The notes: generated from the letters alone by a model not told the origin. A DNA stretch of 64,000 nt from JANMJD01 sp963828405 (GCA_963828405.1 CAWHEG010000031.1:1302001-1366000), one strand, 5' to 3'; positions 35,055-44,204 are shown, counted from the first letter of the stretch. Numbers and translations are program-made.

Positions 35055-36236
35055 ATGATGGCCGACGGCGCGCCGAACGAGAACCCACCGGAGGCCGGCG
35101 AGCTCGACCAGGGATCCGCCCGGCTGCCCCGTTGGGTGCCGATCGCCGTCGTCATCTTCTGGGCCGGTTACATCGGCAGCCTCATCTTCCGCTGGGCGTT
35201 CTCCCGGCTCGCCGGTCTGCTGCTCCTGCTCGTGGTGTCGCTGTTCCTGTCGTTCGCCATCGAGCCGGGGGTGAACCGGTTGAGCGAGCGCGGCTGGCGG
35301 CGCGGGCGGGCGACGGGGCTGATCCAATTGGGGACGGTGGTCGTCATCGGGCTGTTCATCGGGGCGATCGGAACCCTGGTGGGCAGCCAGGTCGCCGACC
35401 TGTTGCAGAACACCGATCAGTACGTCAACCGGATCGTGAAGTTCCTCAACGACAACTTCGGCACCAAGATCAATCCGAACGACGTCAACGAGTCGATCAA
35501 GGACCCCAACGGTGGCTTCCAACGGTTCATCGACTCCCAACGCGACGACGCGCTCAGGCTGTCGGCGGCCGCCGTGGGTGGGCTGTTCCAGGTGTTCTCG
35601 GCGATGCTGTTCACGTTCTACCTGGTGGCCGACGGGCCCAAGCTGCGCCGACTGATCTGCAGCAGGCTGCGCCCGTCCCGGCAGGTCACGGTGCTCAAGA
35701 CGTGGGAGCTGGCGATCGAGAAGACCGGCGGGTACCTCTACTCGCGGGCGCTCCTCGCCGGGCTGTCGTCGTTGTTCCACTGGATCGCCTTCACCGCGTT
35801 GGGTGTCCCGGCGCCGGTCGCCCTGGCCCTCTGGGTCGGCATCGTGTCGCAGTTCATCCCGGTGGTCGGCACCTACATCGCCGGGGTCCTGCCCGTGGTC
35901 GTGACGCTCGTCAACCCGGGCAGCAGCCCACTGCGGGCGTTGCTCGCCTTCGGGTTCATCATCGTCTACCAGCAGGTGGAGAACTACTTCTTCGCCCCCC
36001 GCATCACGGCGCGCACGATGGAGCTGCATCCCGCCGTCGCCTTCGGTTCGGCGTTGGCCGGCGCCTCCCTGCTCGGTCCGGTCGGCGCGATCCTCGCCCT
36101 GCCGGCGACGGCGATGATGCAGGCTGTGATCGGCGAGATGGGTGGCCGGCACCGTGTGGTGACCAGTCGGCTGACCTCGGTCGAGCCACGCCGCAAGGTC
36201 CGCCGCCGTCGACGCCGGGAACGTCCGGGTGAGTGA
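35055..36236 (+). CDS. AI-2E family transporter (PerM-like)
   Basis: 393 residues; start ATG 35055 or 35058. About eight hydrophobic segments: two at the N-terminus (VPIAVVIFWAGYIGSLIF, LLLLLVVSLFLSFAIEPG), a soluble helical stretch (QVADLLQNTDQYVN...), and a C-terminal cluster with FIPVVGTYIAGVLPVVV and QQVENYFFAPRITARTM, the most conserved block of the family. The tail is strongly basic. Members export small molecules or act as Na+/H+ antiporters. The stop overlaps the start of the asparaginase gene. Confidence 0.9.
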   Translation: MMADGAPNENPPEAGELDQGSARLPRWVPIAVVIFWAGYIGSLIFRWAFSRLAGLLLLLVVSLFLSFAIEPGVNRLSERGWRRGRATGLIQLGTVVVIGLFIGAIGTLVGSQVADLLQNTDQYVNRIVKFLNDNFGTKINPNDVNESIKDPNGGFQRFIDSQRDDALRLSAAAVGGLFQVFSAMLFTFYLVADGPKLRRLICSRLRPSRQVTVLKTWELAIEKTGGYLYSRALLAGLSSLFHWIAFTALGVPAPVALALWVGIVSQFIPVVGTYIAGVLPVVVTLVNPGSSPLRALLAFGFIIVYQQVENYFFAPRITARTMELHPAVAFGSALAGASLLGPVGAILALPATAMMQAVIGEMGGRHRVVTSRLTSVEPRRKVRRRRRRERPGE

Positions 36237-37212
36237 GGATCCGGGTCACGAGCTGATCGCCGTGACCACCCGCTCCGGTTTCGACGAGTCGTTCCACCAC
36301 GGCTCGCTGGTGGTGCTCGGGCCGTCGGGCGAGATCGAGTTCGCCCTCGGCAATCCGCACGTGGAGGTCTACGCTCGGTCGTCGAACAAGCCGATCCAGG
36401 CCGTCGCCATGGTGCGCGCCGGCCTCGACGTCCCGAGCGAGCTGCTCGCCCTTGTCTGCGCCAGCCATTCGGGCACCCCACACCATCTCGACGGGGTGCG
36501 CGCCCTGCTGGGATTGGCCGGACTGGGGCCCGAGGCGCTGGCGAACACCGCCGACTACCCGCTGGACGAGGAGTCCGAGCGCGCCGTGATCCGCTCCGGC
36601 GGGCGGCCGACGCCGCTGCAGATGAACTGCTCGGGCAAGCACGCCGGGATGCTGGTCACCTGCCGGACCAACGGCTGGGACGAAGGTGCCGCCTACCTCG
36701 ACCCCGGCCACCCGCTGCAGCAGCGGATCACCGAGACGATCGACGACCTGGCCGGCATGAGTCATGCCCATGTCGGGATCGACGGCTGCGGCGCGCCGGC
36801 CCACGTCCTCGGGCTCGTCGGCCTGGCGAGGGCCTTCGGGCGGATCGCCCGCGGCGGTTCGGCCGCCGAGGCCGGCGTGTTCGGGGCGATGACCGGCCAT
36901 CCGTTCAACGTCGGCGGACCGGGCCGCGACGTGACCCGTCTGATGGAGTCGATCCCCGGGCTGATGGCCAAGGATGGGGCCGAGGGGGTGTTCGCCGGCG
37001 GGTTTCCCGATGGTCGGGCCGTGGCCCTGAAGATCGCCGACGGCGGCGACCGCGCCCGGCCGCCGGCCTTCGCCGCGGCGTTGGCCGGGATGGGGATCGA
37101 CATCGGCGGGGCGGCCGATGCCTGGTCGGTGCCGATCCGCGGGCACGGCATCTCGGTGGGCACGGTGCGCCCCTCACAGGCGTTGGCGACGTGGTCGGGC
37201 ATGGCGTGGTGA
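36229..37212 (+). CDS. L-asparaginase II family protein
   Basis: 327 residues from GTG 36229, overlapping the AI-2E gene by eight bases. Family landmarks are YARSSNKPIQAVAMV, VCASHSGTPHHL (Ser-His near the active site), LQMNCSGKHAGML and HVGIDGCGAPAHVL. This group (asparaginase II of Rhizobium type) converts asparagine to aspartate and ammonia and is unrelated to the E. coli type. Full length. Confidence 0.93.
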   Translation: MSEDPGHELIAVTTRSGFDESFHHGSLVVLGPSGEIEFALGNPHVEVYARSSNKPIQAVAMVRAGLDVPSELLALVCASHSGTPHHLDGVRALLGLAGLGPEALANTADYPLDEESERAVIRSGGRPTPLQMNCSGKHAGMLVTCRTNGWDEGAAYLDPGHPLQQRITETIDDLAGMSHAHVGIDGCGAPAHVLGLVGLARAFGRIARGGSAAEAGVFGAMTGHPFNVGGPGRDVTRLMESIPGLMAKDGAEGVFAGGFPDGRAVALKIADGGDRARPPAFAAALAGMGIDIGGAADAWSVPIRGHGISVGTVRPSQALATWSGMAW

Positions 37213-38144
37213 TCCCGTTCGTCGCGCCGATCGACCCTGCCTACGGGCACGTCGAACAGGTGTCGCCGCTGGTCAGACGGGTGGTGGCGGAGAACCCGTC
37301 GAAGTACACCTACCGTGGGACGGGCACCTACGTGATCGGCCGGGGCGACGTGGCCGTGATCGACCCCGGCCCGACCCTCGATTCGCACCGAGAGGCGTTG
37401 GCCCGGGCACTGACCGGCGAGCGCGTGGTGGCGATCCTGGTCACGCACTGCCATGCCGACCACTCGCCGCTGGCCGCCTGGCTGCACCGGGAGAGCGGCG
37501 CTCCGACGTACGCGTACGGTCCCCACGGTCTCGTCGATGACGGTGTCGGTGAGGATGCCGATGACGACGACACCCCGCCCGATCCCGAGGCGACGAGGGA
37601 GTCGGTCGACACCGACTTCATTCCCGACGTCGTCCTCGCCGACGGAGCGGTGGTGGTGGGGCCGGGATGGACGATCGAGGCCGTGCACACGCCCGGGCAC
37701 ACGTCGAACCATCTGTGCTTCGCCCTCGCCGAGGAGCGGGCGCTGTTCAGCGGTGATCACGTGATGGGGTGGAGCACGACGGTGGTCTCGCCGCCCGACG
37801 GCGAGATGCGCGCCTACTGCGACTCGCTGCGCAAGCTGCTCGGGCGGGTCGACGAGACCTACTGGCCGACCCACGGAGGCCCGGTCCGTGAGCCCCGGCC
37901 GTTCGTCGAGGCCTACCTGGCGCACCGGCTCGAACGCGAGTCGCAGATCGTCGCGCTGGTCGACGCCGGGGTGGGCGAGATCGCCGACATCGTGAGGATC
38001 CTGTACGCCGATGTGCGCGAGGAACTCCACCGGGCCGCCGGTCGCAGCGTGCTCGCCCACCTGCGCAAGCTCGTCGACGACGGCGTGGTCGGCGTGGAGG
38101 GCGGCGGGCCGGCGTCGCTCCGGGCGACCTACCGACCGGCGTGA
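37209..38144 (+). CDS. MBL-fold hydrolase, LACTB2/glyoxalase II-like
   Basis: 311 residues from GTG 37209, which overlaps the asparaginase stop (GTGA). TYVIGRGDVAVIDPGP, the metal motif THCHADHSPLAAWL, HTPGHTSNHLCF and SGDHVMGW are complete. The C-terminal winged-helix-like part (HRLERESQIVALVDAGVGEI) matches LACTB2-type proteins. A likely hydrolase of thioesters or RNA ends; the substrate is unknown. The tRNA-Lys gene follows. Confidence 0.92.
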   Translation: MIPFVAPIDPAYGHVEQVSPLVRRVVAENPSKYTYRGTGTYVIGRGDVAVIDPGPTLDSHREALARALTGERVVAILVTHCHADHSPLAAWLHRESGAPTYAYGPHGLVDDGVGEDADDDDTPPDPEATRESVDTDFIPDVVLADGAVVVGPGWTIEAVHTPGHTSNHLCFALAEERALFSGDHVMGWSTTVVSPPDGEMRAYCDSLRKLLGRVDETYWPTHGGPVREPRPFVEAYLAHRLERESQIVALVDAGVGEIADIVRILYADVREELHRAAGRSVLAHLRKLVDDGVVGVEGGGPASLRATYRPA

Positions 38145-38186
38145 ACCGGGCGCCCCGGCGGGGCGGCGATCGGCGAGCCGACGGCC

Positions 38187-38192
38187 TACGAT
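38187..38192 (+). promoter_or_regulatory. -10 box of the tRNA-Lys gene
   Basis: TACGAT lies 9 bases before the mature tRNA 5' end, the expected distance for a promoter of a short-leader tRNA transcript. Confidence 0.5.
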
Positions 38193-38201
38193 GTCCCCGC
38201 T

Positions 38202-38276
38202 GGGCTGCTAGCTCAATGGTAGAGCATCGGACTTTTAATCCGCTGGTTCTGGGTTCGAGACCCAGGCGGCCCACCA
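38202..38276 (+). tRNA. tRNA-Lys (anticodon TTT)
   Basis: 75 bases including an encoded CCA. Acceptor arm GGGCTGC pairs with GCGGCCC (one G-T). The D arm is GCTC-AATGGTA-GAGC, the anticodon loop CTTTTAA gives anticodon TTT, and the T arm is CTGGG-TTCGAGA-CCCAG. The top pair of the anticodon stem (T27-C43) is mismatched. Anticodon UUU reads AAA and AAG lysine codons. Confidence 0.93.
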
Positions 38277-38754
38277 GCTCAGAGGCACTTTTGAACGTCC
38301 CCTCACAAGGGTCATCCCATAGATATCCCATGATCCTGTAGCGCGGCATGCGCCGATCGATCCGACAGCGGAAGCCGGGTGTGCTCTTGCGCTGACCGGC
38401 GCCTCCAATGTGAGCGAGGATCTCGTTCAGGACACGATGGTCGAGGCCTTTGGTCGCCCGCGCCACGCGCCCTGGCCGCTGCCGACGCCTACGTCCCGCC
38501 TGTCTCACACACTGCCGCCGACGTCCCGCCCGACGCCTGACGCCCGGCGCACCGTGCGTGCGATCCGGCGGTGTCTGCCGAAATCGCGCCCCAGAAGACA
38601 CCATCCGGCCCCGACCCGGCCTGATATCGCGGGACCGCGCTGATCTGGGGTGCGTTTGCCGCCCCCGGCTCGGCCCGGAGCAGATCCAACGCCGATGCCT
38701 CGCTGCAGCGGGGTCGACTCATCGAGCCCCGCGTCGCCGGACTCCCGTGGTTGT
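38277..38754. other. 478-base decayed stretch after tRNA-Lys with an ECF-sigma relic
   Basis: No full gene is visible. On the plus strand at about 38375-38450 a short frame encodes LALTGASNVSEDLVQDTMVEAF, close to the region 2 helix of ECF sigma factors (ALTG...AEDLVQD...), with no region 4 and broken frames afterwards. The rest has no convincing coding signal. Position after a tRNA suits a former integration site, but I see no second copy of the tRNA 3' end. Confidence 0.45.
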
Positions 38755-39129
38755 TCAGATAGGCCTACGTTTGAAGAGCAGGGGATCGGCAAGGGTCTGG
38801 TCGGCCCAGGCGAGCATGCACTCGATGTCCGGGGTGGCGGGGAATGGTCCGACGAGCCACGATCGGGGATCGCGCCGTGCGACGACCGCGGCGCGGATGC
38901 CGATGACGGCAAGTTCTTCGTCGAGGTCGACGGAGGTCAGCCGGCTGGCCACCCATGCCATCAGGCCGACGGAGTGGTCCGGTTCGCGATGGGCGAGCTC
39001 ATGTGCGGCGAGGAGAGCCTGAGCGAAGAGCTGGCTGTCCGCCGGCTGCCGCACCGCCTGCTCGACGATCGGGATCGTTTCCGGCCCTCCGAGTTTGGCG
39101 AGTGTGACCAGGCACCGCTCGAGAACCAC
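38755..39129 (-). CDS. Hypothetical helical protein, HEAT-like; possibly a gene fragment
   Basis: 124 residues from GTG 39129; an in-frame stop lies just upstream and no ribosome site is visible. Helical pairs such as LVTLAKLGGPETIPIVEQAV and FAQALLAAHELAHREP resemble HEAT-type repeats. No known domain. Lying in a sparse region it may be a decayed remainder of a longer gene. Confidence 0.45.
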   Translation of the reverse strand: MVLERCLVTLAKLGGPETIPIVEQAVRQPADSQLFAQALLAAHELAHREPDHSVGLMAWVASRLTSVDLDEELAVIGIRAAVVARRDPRSWLVGPFPATPDIECMLAWADQTLADPLLFKRRPI

Positions 39130-39311
39130 CGGATGGGGATGGGCGGAGTTTCACCTGCGCTTTGGCCCGGCCCACGGTGAGTGTGTTGTGTGGGCGAGCC
39201 AGGCGGTGAGCAACGTAGTCGGCCGACGAGTTCTCGATCGGCGGCGAAGCCGGTGCGGGACCGACAGCGGCGGTCGCCGGAGGTGTCCGTGCCTGGAAGA
39301 CTGTCGGGTCG

Positions 39312-39473
39312 ATGGCTCCCGACCGTGACAAGGCGCGCTTCGAAGCCGCCCGCGAGCAGGGCGAGACGGCCCTCGGAGCGTTGTGGGTCGAGCTCTGCGA
39401 AGAGCTCGGTCGGGATGCGGCATCGCAGGTGTGGTTGCGCTGGTGGTCGGGCCTCGACGCCTCGGAAACCTGA
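39312..39473 (+). CDS. Small hypothetical protein (53 aa)
   Basis: ATG 39312 to TGA 39471-39473. Charged and helical with a Trp-rich end (VWLRWWSGLDAS). Codon positions have the local GC3 style. No family recognised and no clear ribosome-binding site, so it remains tentative. Confidence 0.4.
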   Translation: MAPDRDKARFEAAREQGETALGALWVELCEELGRDAASQVWLRWWSGLDASET

Positions 39474-39541
39474 GCAGCGCAGATGGTCGACCCTCGTCCA
39501 GGCACACCGCACATCACGTCGGCCGTGGGAGACTGCCCGGC

Positions 39542-40513
39542 GTGACCGGTCGACCTCCCCGCATCGGTCTGGTCCTCGGCGGCGGCGGGGTCACCGGCGG
39601 GGCCTTCCACGCCGGCGTGCTCAGCGCCCTCCACGCGGCGACGGGCTGGGATCCACGCGAGGCGGCGGTCATCGTCGGCACATCGGCCGGATCGATCGCC
39701 GCCACATCGCTGCGCGCCGGGCTGTCGGCCCCCGATCTCCTCGCCCGCTCCGAGGAGCGCCCGTTGTCGCCGGAGGGCGAGCGCCTGATGCGCAACGTCG
39801 GCCCGCCCCGGCGGCCACCACCGCTGCAACCGGCGACGCGTGGTCGGCGCCCTGCGGAGATCGCCGCCGTGCTCGCCCGGGTGGCCACGCGCCCGTTCTC
39901 GGCGCCGCCGTGGGCGCTGCTGTCGAGCCTGATCCCCGACGGGCAGGTGAGCACGGCGATGATCTCCGACACCATCGCCGGGTTCTTCCCCGGCGACTGG
40001 CCGGACACCCCGCTCTGGTTGTGTGCGGTCCGCCAGAGCGACGGGCGGCGGTTCGCCTTCGGCAAGCACGCGCCCCGTCCTCCCCTTCCCGAGGTGGTCG
40101 CCGCCTCGTGTGCGATCCCCGGCTTCTTCAGTCCGGTGATCATCGACGGCGAGGCGTTCGTCGACGGTGGCGTCCACTCGCCGACCAACGCCGACGTGCT
40201 CGCCGGCGAGGAGCTCGACCTGGTCATCGTCAGCTCGCCGATGTCGATGGCCGGGAGGGACCTGTCCGCAGCGGCGCGGCCGGCCGTTCGGCGGTGGTCC
40301 CGGGCGCTGCTCGACGCCGAGGCGCTTCGTCTGCGTCGGCGCGGCGTGCCGGTCGTCGCCTTCCAACCGACGGCCGGGGATGTCGCCGTGATGGGCCCGA
40401 ATGCGATGGACCCGGATCGCCGGGGTCCGGTGGCCAGGCAGGCTCACGAATCGACGATGACACGACTCGCCCACGCCGGGACACGGGCGCGGCTCGCGCC
40501 GCTCGGTCGATGA
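39542..40513 (+). CDS. Patatin-like phospholipase
   Basis: 323 residues from GTG 39542, where the recognisable domain begins. GLVLGGGGVTGGAFHAGVL is the oxyanion loop, VGTSAGS the nucleophile elbow (GxSxG), and FVDGGVHSPTNAD supplies the dyad Asp. No membrane helix. It overlaps the TetR gene by four bases (ATGA), so the regulator probably controls this pair. Distinct from the membrane-inserted patatin at 21432. Confidence 0.9.
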   Translation: MTGRPPRIGLVLGGGGVTGGAFHAGVLSALHAATGWDPREAAVIVGTSAGSIAATSLRAGLSAPDLLARSEERPLSPEGERLMRNVGPPRRPPPLQPATRGRRPAEIAAVLARVATRPFSAPPWALLSSLIPDGQVSTAMISDTIAGFFPGDWPDTPLWLCAVRQSDGRRFAFGKHAPRPPLPEVVAASCAIPGFFSPVIIDGEAFVDGGVHSPTNADVLAGEELDLVIVSSPMSMAGRDLSAAARPAVRRWSRALLDAEALRLRRRGVPVVAFQPTAGDVAVMGPNAMDPDRRGPVARQAHESTMTRLAHAGTRARLAPLGR

Positions 40514-41115
40514 GCCCGCCTGGCAGCCGTCGCCCTGGTCGCCCTGCCGGCGGACGGCACGTCGTCGATCGGCAGCTGGTCCTCGACGCGGCCGAGCGCG
40601 TCATCCGCCGTGACGGCTCGAGCGTCTCGCTGGAGGCGATCGCACTGGAAGCAGGGGTGACCAAACCGATCGTCTACGCCCGCGTGGGCGGCCGCACCGA
40701 TCTCGCCAACGCCCTCGCCGAGCGGCTCGCCGACCGCCTGATCGACTCGGCCCGGATCGCCGTCGGGGGCCGGGGGTTCGGCCGGGAGATGCTCGCCGCG
40801 CTCATCGAGGCGAACCTCACGACCGTGGCGGAACATCGGGAGCTGTTCCTCTACGTCACCGGCGGGACATCGGACGAGATGCCCAAGCGCACGCTGTACC
40901 TCGCCGAGCGATCGACGACGCCGATGGCCCGGCAGTTGGCCAGGTGGCGCACCGAGCAGGGCCTCGACCCGGCCGTAGCGCTGCCCTGGGCCTACGCCGT
41001 GATCGGGATGCTCCAACTGGTGTCGCTGTGGTGGCTCGACGAGGCGGACCGCTCGGCCGAGCAGCTGGCGGGCGATCTCGCCGAGCTGCTGTGGACCGGC
41101 CTGGCAACTCCCTGA
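40510..41115 (+). CDS. TetR-family transcriptional regulator
   Basis: 201 residues. After a basic Pro/Arg tail the helix-turn-helix is at about 20-65 (QLVLDAAERVIRRDGSSVSL, then VTKPIVYARVGGRTDLANAL). The C-terminal ligand domain is helical and has AYAVIGMLQLVSLWWLDE. Coupled to the patatin gene and 212 bases ahead of the carotenoid oxygenase gene, with a palindrome in that gap. Confidence 0.9.
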   Translation: MSPPGSRRPGRPAGGRHVVDRQLVLDAAERVIRRDGSSVSLEAIALEAGVTKPIVYARVGGRTDLANALAERLADRLIDSARIAVGGRGFGREMLAALIEANLTTVAEHRELFLYVTGGTSDEMPKRTLYLAERSTTPMARQLARWRTEQGLDPAVALPWAYAVIGMLQLVSLWWLDEADRSAEQLAGDLAELLWTGLATP

Positions 41116-41181
41116 GAGGCGGCCGGGAAGCCTCGCCGGAGGCCGGTTCCGGGTTGCCGCGTGGGCATCACGAGAAAAACT

Positions 41182-41189
41182 TACCGGTA
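41182..41189. promoter_or_regulatory. Candidate TetR operator: TACCGGTA palindrome
   Basis: A perfect 8-base palindrome within CTTACCGGTAG, just upstream of the candidate -35/-10 of the carotenoid oxygenase gene and 67 bases after the TetR stop. TetR-type regulators bind short palindromes next to promoters they control. Short palindromes occur by chance, so this is tentative. Confidence 0.3.
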
Positions 41190-41210
41190 GTAGATCCTCG
41201 CACCGGATCG

Positions 41211-41219
41211 TGCTACCTT
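41211..41219 (+). promoter_or_regulatory. Extended -10 promoter for the carotenoid oxygenase gene
   Basis: TGCTACCTT is a TGN-TANNNT extended -10 box. With a start near 41226 the transcript would have a leader of about 100 bases before GTG 41328, which has GAGGAG 7 bases upstream. Confidence 0.4.
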
Positions 41220-41327
41220 CGGCCCGAGGTCAACTCGTAAGCGTGCCCCTACACCCGCCGCGATCACCCGACTCCACCCACCCGAACCTCAGTCCCAGAA
41301 TGCAAACGACGTACGAGGAGTGTCACC

Positions 41328-42677
41328 GTGACGACGACCGAGAACCCGCTCAAATGGCACCTGCGGGGCAACTGGGCCCCGGTGCTCGACGAGCTCACCG
41401 AGACGGATCTGAGGGTCGACGGCACGATCCCTGCCGAGTTGGAGGGCGTCTACCTGCGCACCGGGCCGAATCCCGCGTCGGGACACTCGGCGCACTGGTT
41501 CTTCGGCGATGGCATGGTGCACGGGATCCGGCTCGCCAACGGCAAGGCCGAGTGGTACCGGAATCGCTTCGTCCAGACCCCGAACATCTCCGACCCTCTC
41601 GATGACCCGATGGCAGGCATGGGCGACCTGACGCGGGGGACGGGCAACACCCACGTCATGGCCCACAACGGCGAGATCCTGTGCCTCGAGGAGGGTCACT
41701 GGCCGTGGCGCATCGACAGCGAGCTGAACACCCTCGGGGTGCAGAACTACGGCGGAGCCCTGACCTGCTCGATGACGGCACATCCCAAGGTCTGCCCCGT
41801 CACGGGCGAGCTCCTGGCGTTCAGCTATCTGAGCCCGGGGGCGCCGTACCTGCACTACATCCGCATCGGCGCCGACGGCGTGCTGCAGCAACTCGAGGGC
41901 ATCGAGATCCCGAACATGGTGATGATGCACGACTTCAACGTCACCCGGAACTACGTGGTCTTCATGGATCTCCCGGTCTGCTTCGACCTCGGCGCGCTCG
42001 AATCGGGGTTGCCGTTCCTGTTCAAACGTGACGCCGGGGCACGTCTCGGTGTGATGCCCCGCAACGGGACGAATGCCGATGTCCGTTGGTTCGAGATCGA
42101 GCCCTGCTACGTGTTCCACCCGGTCAATGCCCACGAGCAGGGCGACAAGATCGTCCTGCACGTGTCACGCCAGCCCGAGGCGTTCGGAACCAGCAACGAC
42201 GACTACGCCGAGGTGGGCCGGCTGTGGCGGTGGACGATCGACCTCACCCGTGGCACGGTCACCGAACAGCAGATCGACGACCGCCCCGGTGATTTCGGCC
42301 GTGTCGACGACCGAATGATCGGCCTCGACGCCCGCTACGGCTACCTGATGGCGTTGGACGGTGAGGGCAACAGCGAGGAGCCCGTCTACGGCTCGGCCCT
42401 GTGGAAGTACGACCTGCGCGACGGCAGATGTTGGGAGCACCAACTGGGCGACGGCGTGCGCGGTGCGGAGCCGGTCTTCGCCCCGTCCGCTGCCGACAGC
42501 GGCGAGGACGAGGGCTGGGTGATCAGCCTGTCGCACGACACCGGATCGGGCGAGTCCCGGCTGTTGATCATCGACGCCCAGAACTTCTCGGCGCCGCCGG
42601 TGGCCACGGTCCATCTGCCCCGCAGGGTGCCGTACGGGGCGCACGGGAGCTGGGTGCCCGACCGCATCATGCGCTGA
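41328..42677 (+). CDS. Carotenoid cleavage/RPE65-like dioxygenase
   Basis: 449 residues from GTG 41328. A seven-bladed propeller enzyme with four iron-binding His, seen in NTHVMAHNG, VMMHDFNVT, YVFHPVNAHEQG and YGAHGSWVP. It splits a double bond in carotenoids, stilbenes or lignin-like compounds by O2. EGVYLRTGPNP and HWFFGDGMVHGIR are the usual N-terminal marks. No carotenoid biosynthesis genes are nearby. A probable terminator hairpin follows (42678-42703). Confidence 0.94.
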   Translation: MTTTENPLKWHLRGNWAPVLDELTETDLRVDGTIPAELEGVYLRTGPNPASGHSAHWFFGDGMVHGIRLANGKAEWYRNRFVQTPNISDPLDDPMAGMGDLTRGTGNTHVMAHNGEILCLEEGHWPWRIDSELNTLGVQNYGGALTCSMTAHPKVCPVTGELLAFSYLSPGAPYLHYIRIGADGVLQQLEGIEIPNMVMMHDFNVTRNYVVFMDLPVCFDLGALESGLPFLFKRDAGARLGVMPRNGTNADVRWFEIEPCYVFHPVNAHEQGDKIVLHVSRQPEAFGTSNDDYAEVGRLWRWTIDLTRGTVTEQQIDDRPGDFGRVDDRMIGLDARYGYLMALDGEGNSEEPVYGSALWKYDLRDGRCWEHQLGDGVRGAEPVFAPSAADSGEDEGWVISLSHDTGSGESRLLIIDAQNFSAPPVATVHLPRRVPYGAHGSWVPDRIMR

Positions 42678-42703
42678 GGCCGACGACTCGCTCTCAGTCG
42701 GCC
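42678..42703 (+). terminator. Hairpin after the carotenoid oxygenase gene
   Basis: GGCCGAC (42678-42684) pairs with GTCGGCC (42697-42703), a 7-bp stem with a 12-base loop right after the stop codon. No T run follows. Confidence 0.5.
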
Positions 42704-42761
42704 GGATCCGACCCGCCGGGGCCTGGAGGCCCGATAAGTTACCAACGACAGTGGGGAGAAC

Positions 42762-44165
42762 ATGGGCACACCGGTGAACCGTCGAACACGTCGCAGGAAC
42801 TCCGCGGCGTGGTGTGCCGGCCTCGTCTCACTGTCGCTGGTGGCCGCGGCATGCGGTAGCGACAAGGCCGCGGTGGAGCCGACTCCCGAGGTGACGACCG
42901 CCGAAGCGCCGGCGACGACCACCGCTCCGGTCACCGAACCGGCCGACAGCGCACCGGTCGACACATCGCCGGACCCGACGGTCGCGACGACCGCGCTCGA
43001 CACCGCCGCGGTCGGCCCGTCGGCGATCTTCCCGACCCTCGGACCGCCGACGGGTGAGGAGATCGTCATCGGACTGGTCAACACCGAGGGGACACCCGGG
43101 TTGGACTTCCCCGACATCCGCATCGACATCCAGGCCGCGGTCGACTACGTGAACCAGCACGGGGGCATGGGCGGGCGGCCGATCAGGATCGAGAACTGCA
43201 CGGCGAAGGGCTCGCCCGAGACGTCGCAGGCATGTGCCCAGGAGATGGCCGGCAAGCAGGTCGAACTGGTGATGTTGGGCCTCGACCTCTTTCCCGACTA
43301 CGCGACGTACGCGGCGGCCGACATTCCCGTCATCGGAATACTTCCGATCCTGCCCGGCGACTACTCCGCCGATGCCCTGTTCCTCACCGGTGGCAACGCC
43401 ACGATCACGGGCGCCATCGCCGCGGTCGCCAAGGATCACTTCCGGGCCAAGACGGTCGGCATCGTGGGCAGCGACAATCCCGGCTCCAGCGGGAGCGAGG
43501 CGTTGTTGACAGCCGCGCTCGACATCGCCGGGATCGCCCACGTCACCGTCAAGGGCGGCGACAACGAGACCGACGCCGGGTATGAGGGGCTGGTGCGGGA
43601 GGCGGCCAAGGACGACCCCGACCTGTTGGTGTCGCTCTACTCCGATGCCGGCTGCATCGGAATGATCCGCGGCCGGGCCTCCCTGGGGATCACCATTCCG
43701 GTGATCACCACGGCGATCTGCTCCAGCGGGGATGTGCTCGACGAGGTCGGCGACGATGCCGTCGGCTGGTCCTTCGTCGGGGCGTCCACCCAGGAGGAGA
43801 CGCCGGAGTCGGCGATCCTCGCGGAGGTGCTCGCCCCGGCGCTGGGCGTCGCCCCCGAGGATGTGGACTCAGCCTCGCTCGGTCTCGGCGGTCTCGGACT
43901 GCTCGGGATCATGTCGCTGGCCGAGTACGCCAACCTCATCGCCGGGCAGGGCGACGAGGTGACCGGAGCGTCGCTGTACGCCTATCTCGGCTCGTCGACC
44001 GGCCTGCGTCTCTGGCCGGGGGGTGCCGAGATGGAATGCGGCGCCGCCCCGAAGTATCCGTCGATCTGCTCGTTCACCTTGCCGGTCTCGGAGTACCTCG
44101 CCGGCGGCTCCGTGGTCACCATCGAAGGTCTCGAGGCAGTGTCGGCCAAGCCCTACCTGCCATGA
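42762..44165 (+). CDS. Branched-chain amino acid-type ABC substrate-binding lipoprotein
   Basis: 467 residues. Lipoprotein signal with LVAAACGS lipobox (Cys31), then a Thr/Pro/Ala linker to about 100. The binding domain begins EEIVIGLVNTEGTPGLDFPD and has the LivJ-type layout (AAVDYVNQHGGMGGRPI, then SPETSQACAQEMAG). It is the Leu/Ile/Val-binding family, which also binds amides, urea and aromatic acids. It precedes the fused permease by 39 bases. GGGGAG lies just before the ATG. Confidence 0.92.
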   Translation: MGTPVNRRTRRRNSAAWCAGLVSLSLVAAACGSDKAAVEPTPEVTTAEAPATTTAPVTEPADSAPVDTSPDPTVATTALDTAAVGPSAIFPTLGPPTGEEIVIGLVNTEGTPGLDFPDIRIDIQAAVDYVNQHGGMGGRPIRIENCTAKGSPETSQACAQEMAGKQVELVMLGLDLFPDYATYAAADIPVIGILPILPGDYSADALFLTGGNATITGAIAAVAKDHFRAKTVGIVGSDNPGSSGSEALLTAALDIAGIAHVTVKGGDNETDAGYEGLVREAAKDDPDLLVSLYSDAGCIGMIRGRASLGITIPVITTAICSSGDVLDEVGDDAVGWSFVGASTQEETPESAILAEVLAPALGVAPEDVDSASLGLGGLGLLGIMSLAEYANLIAGQGDEVTGASLYAYLGSSTGLRLWPGGAEMECGAAPKYPSICSFTLPVSEYLAGGSVVTIEGLEAVSAKPYLP

Positions 44166-44204
44166 GACCGGTGAGATGACCATGAGACCGCCGCCGACGA
44201 CCTG

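Noticed and set aside
38375..38604. A minus-strand frame with DHRVLNEILAH resembling 6-pyruvoyl-tetrahydropterin-type enzymes
   Set aside because: The match is too short, lacks metal ligands, and the plus strand has a better sigma-region match.
38202..39311. Insertion sequence or integrase next to tRNA-Lys
   Set aside because: No transposase or integrase motif and no terminal inverted repeats could be seen.
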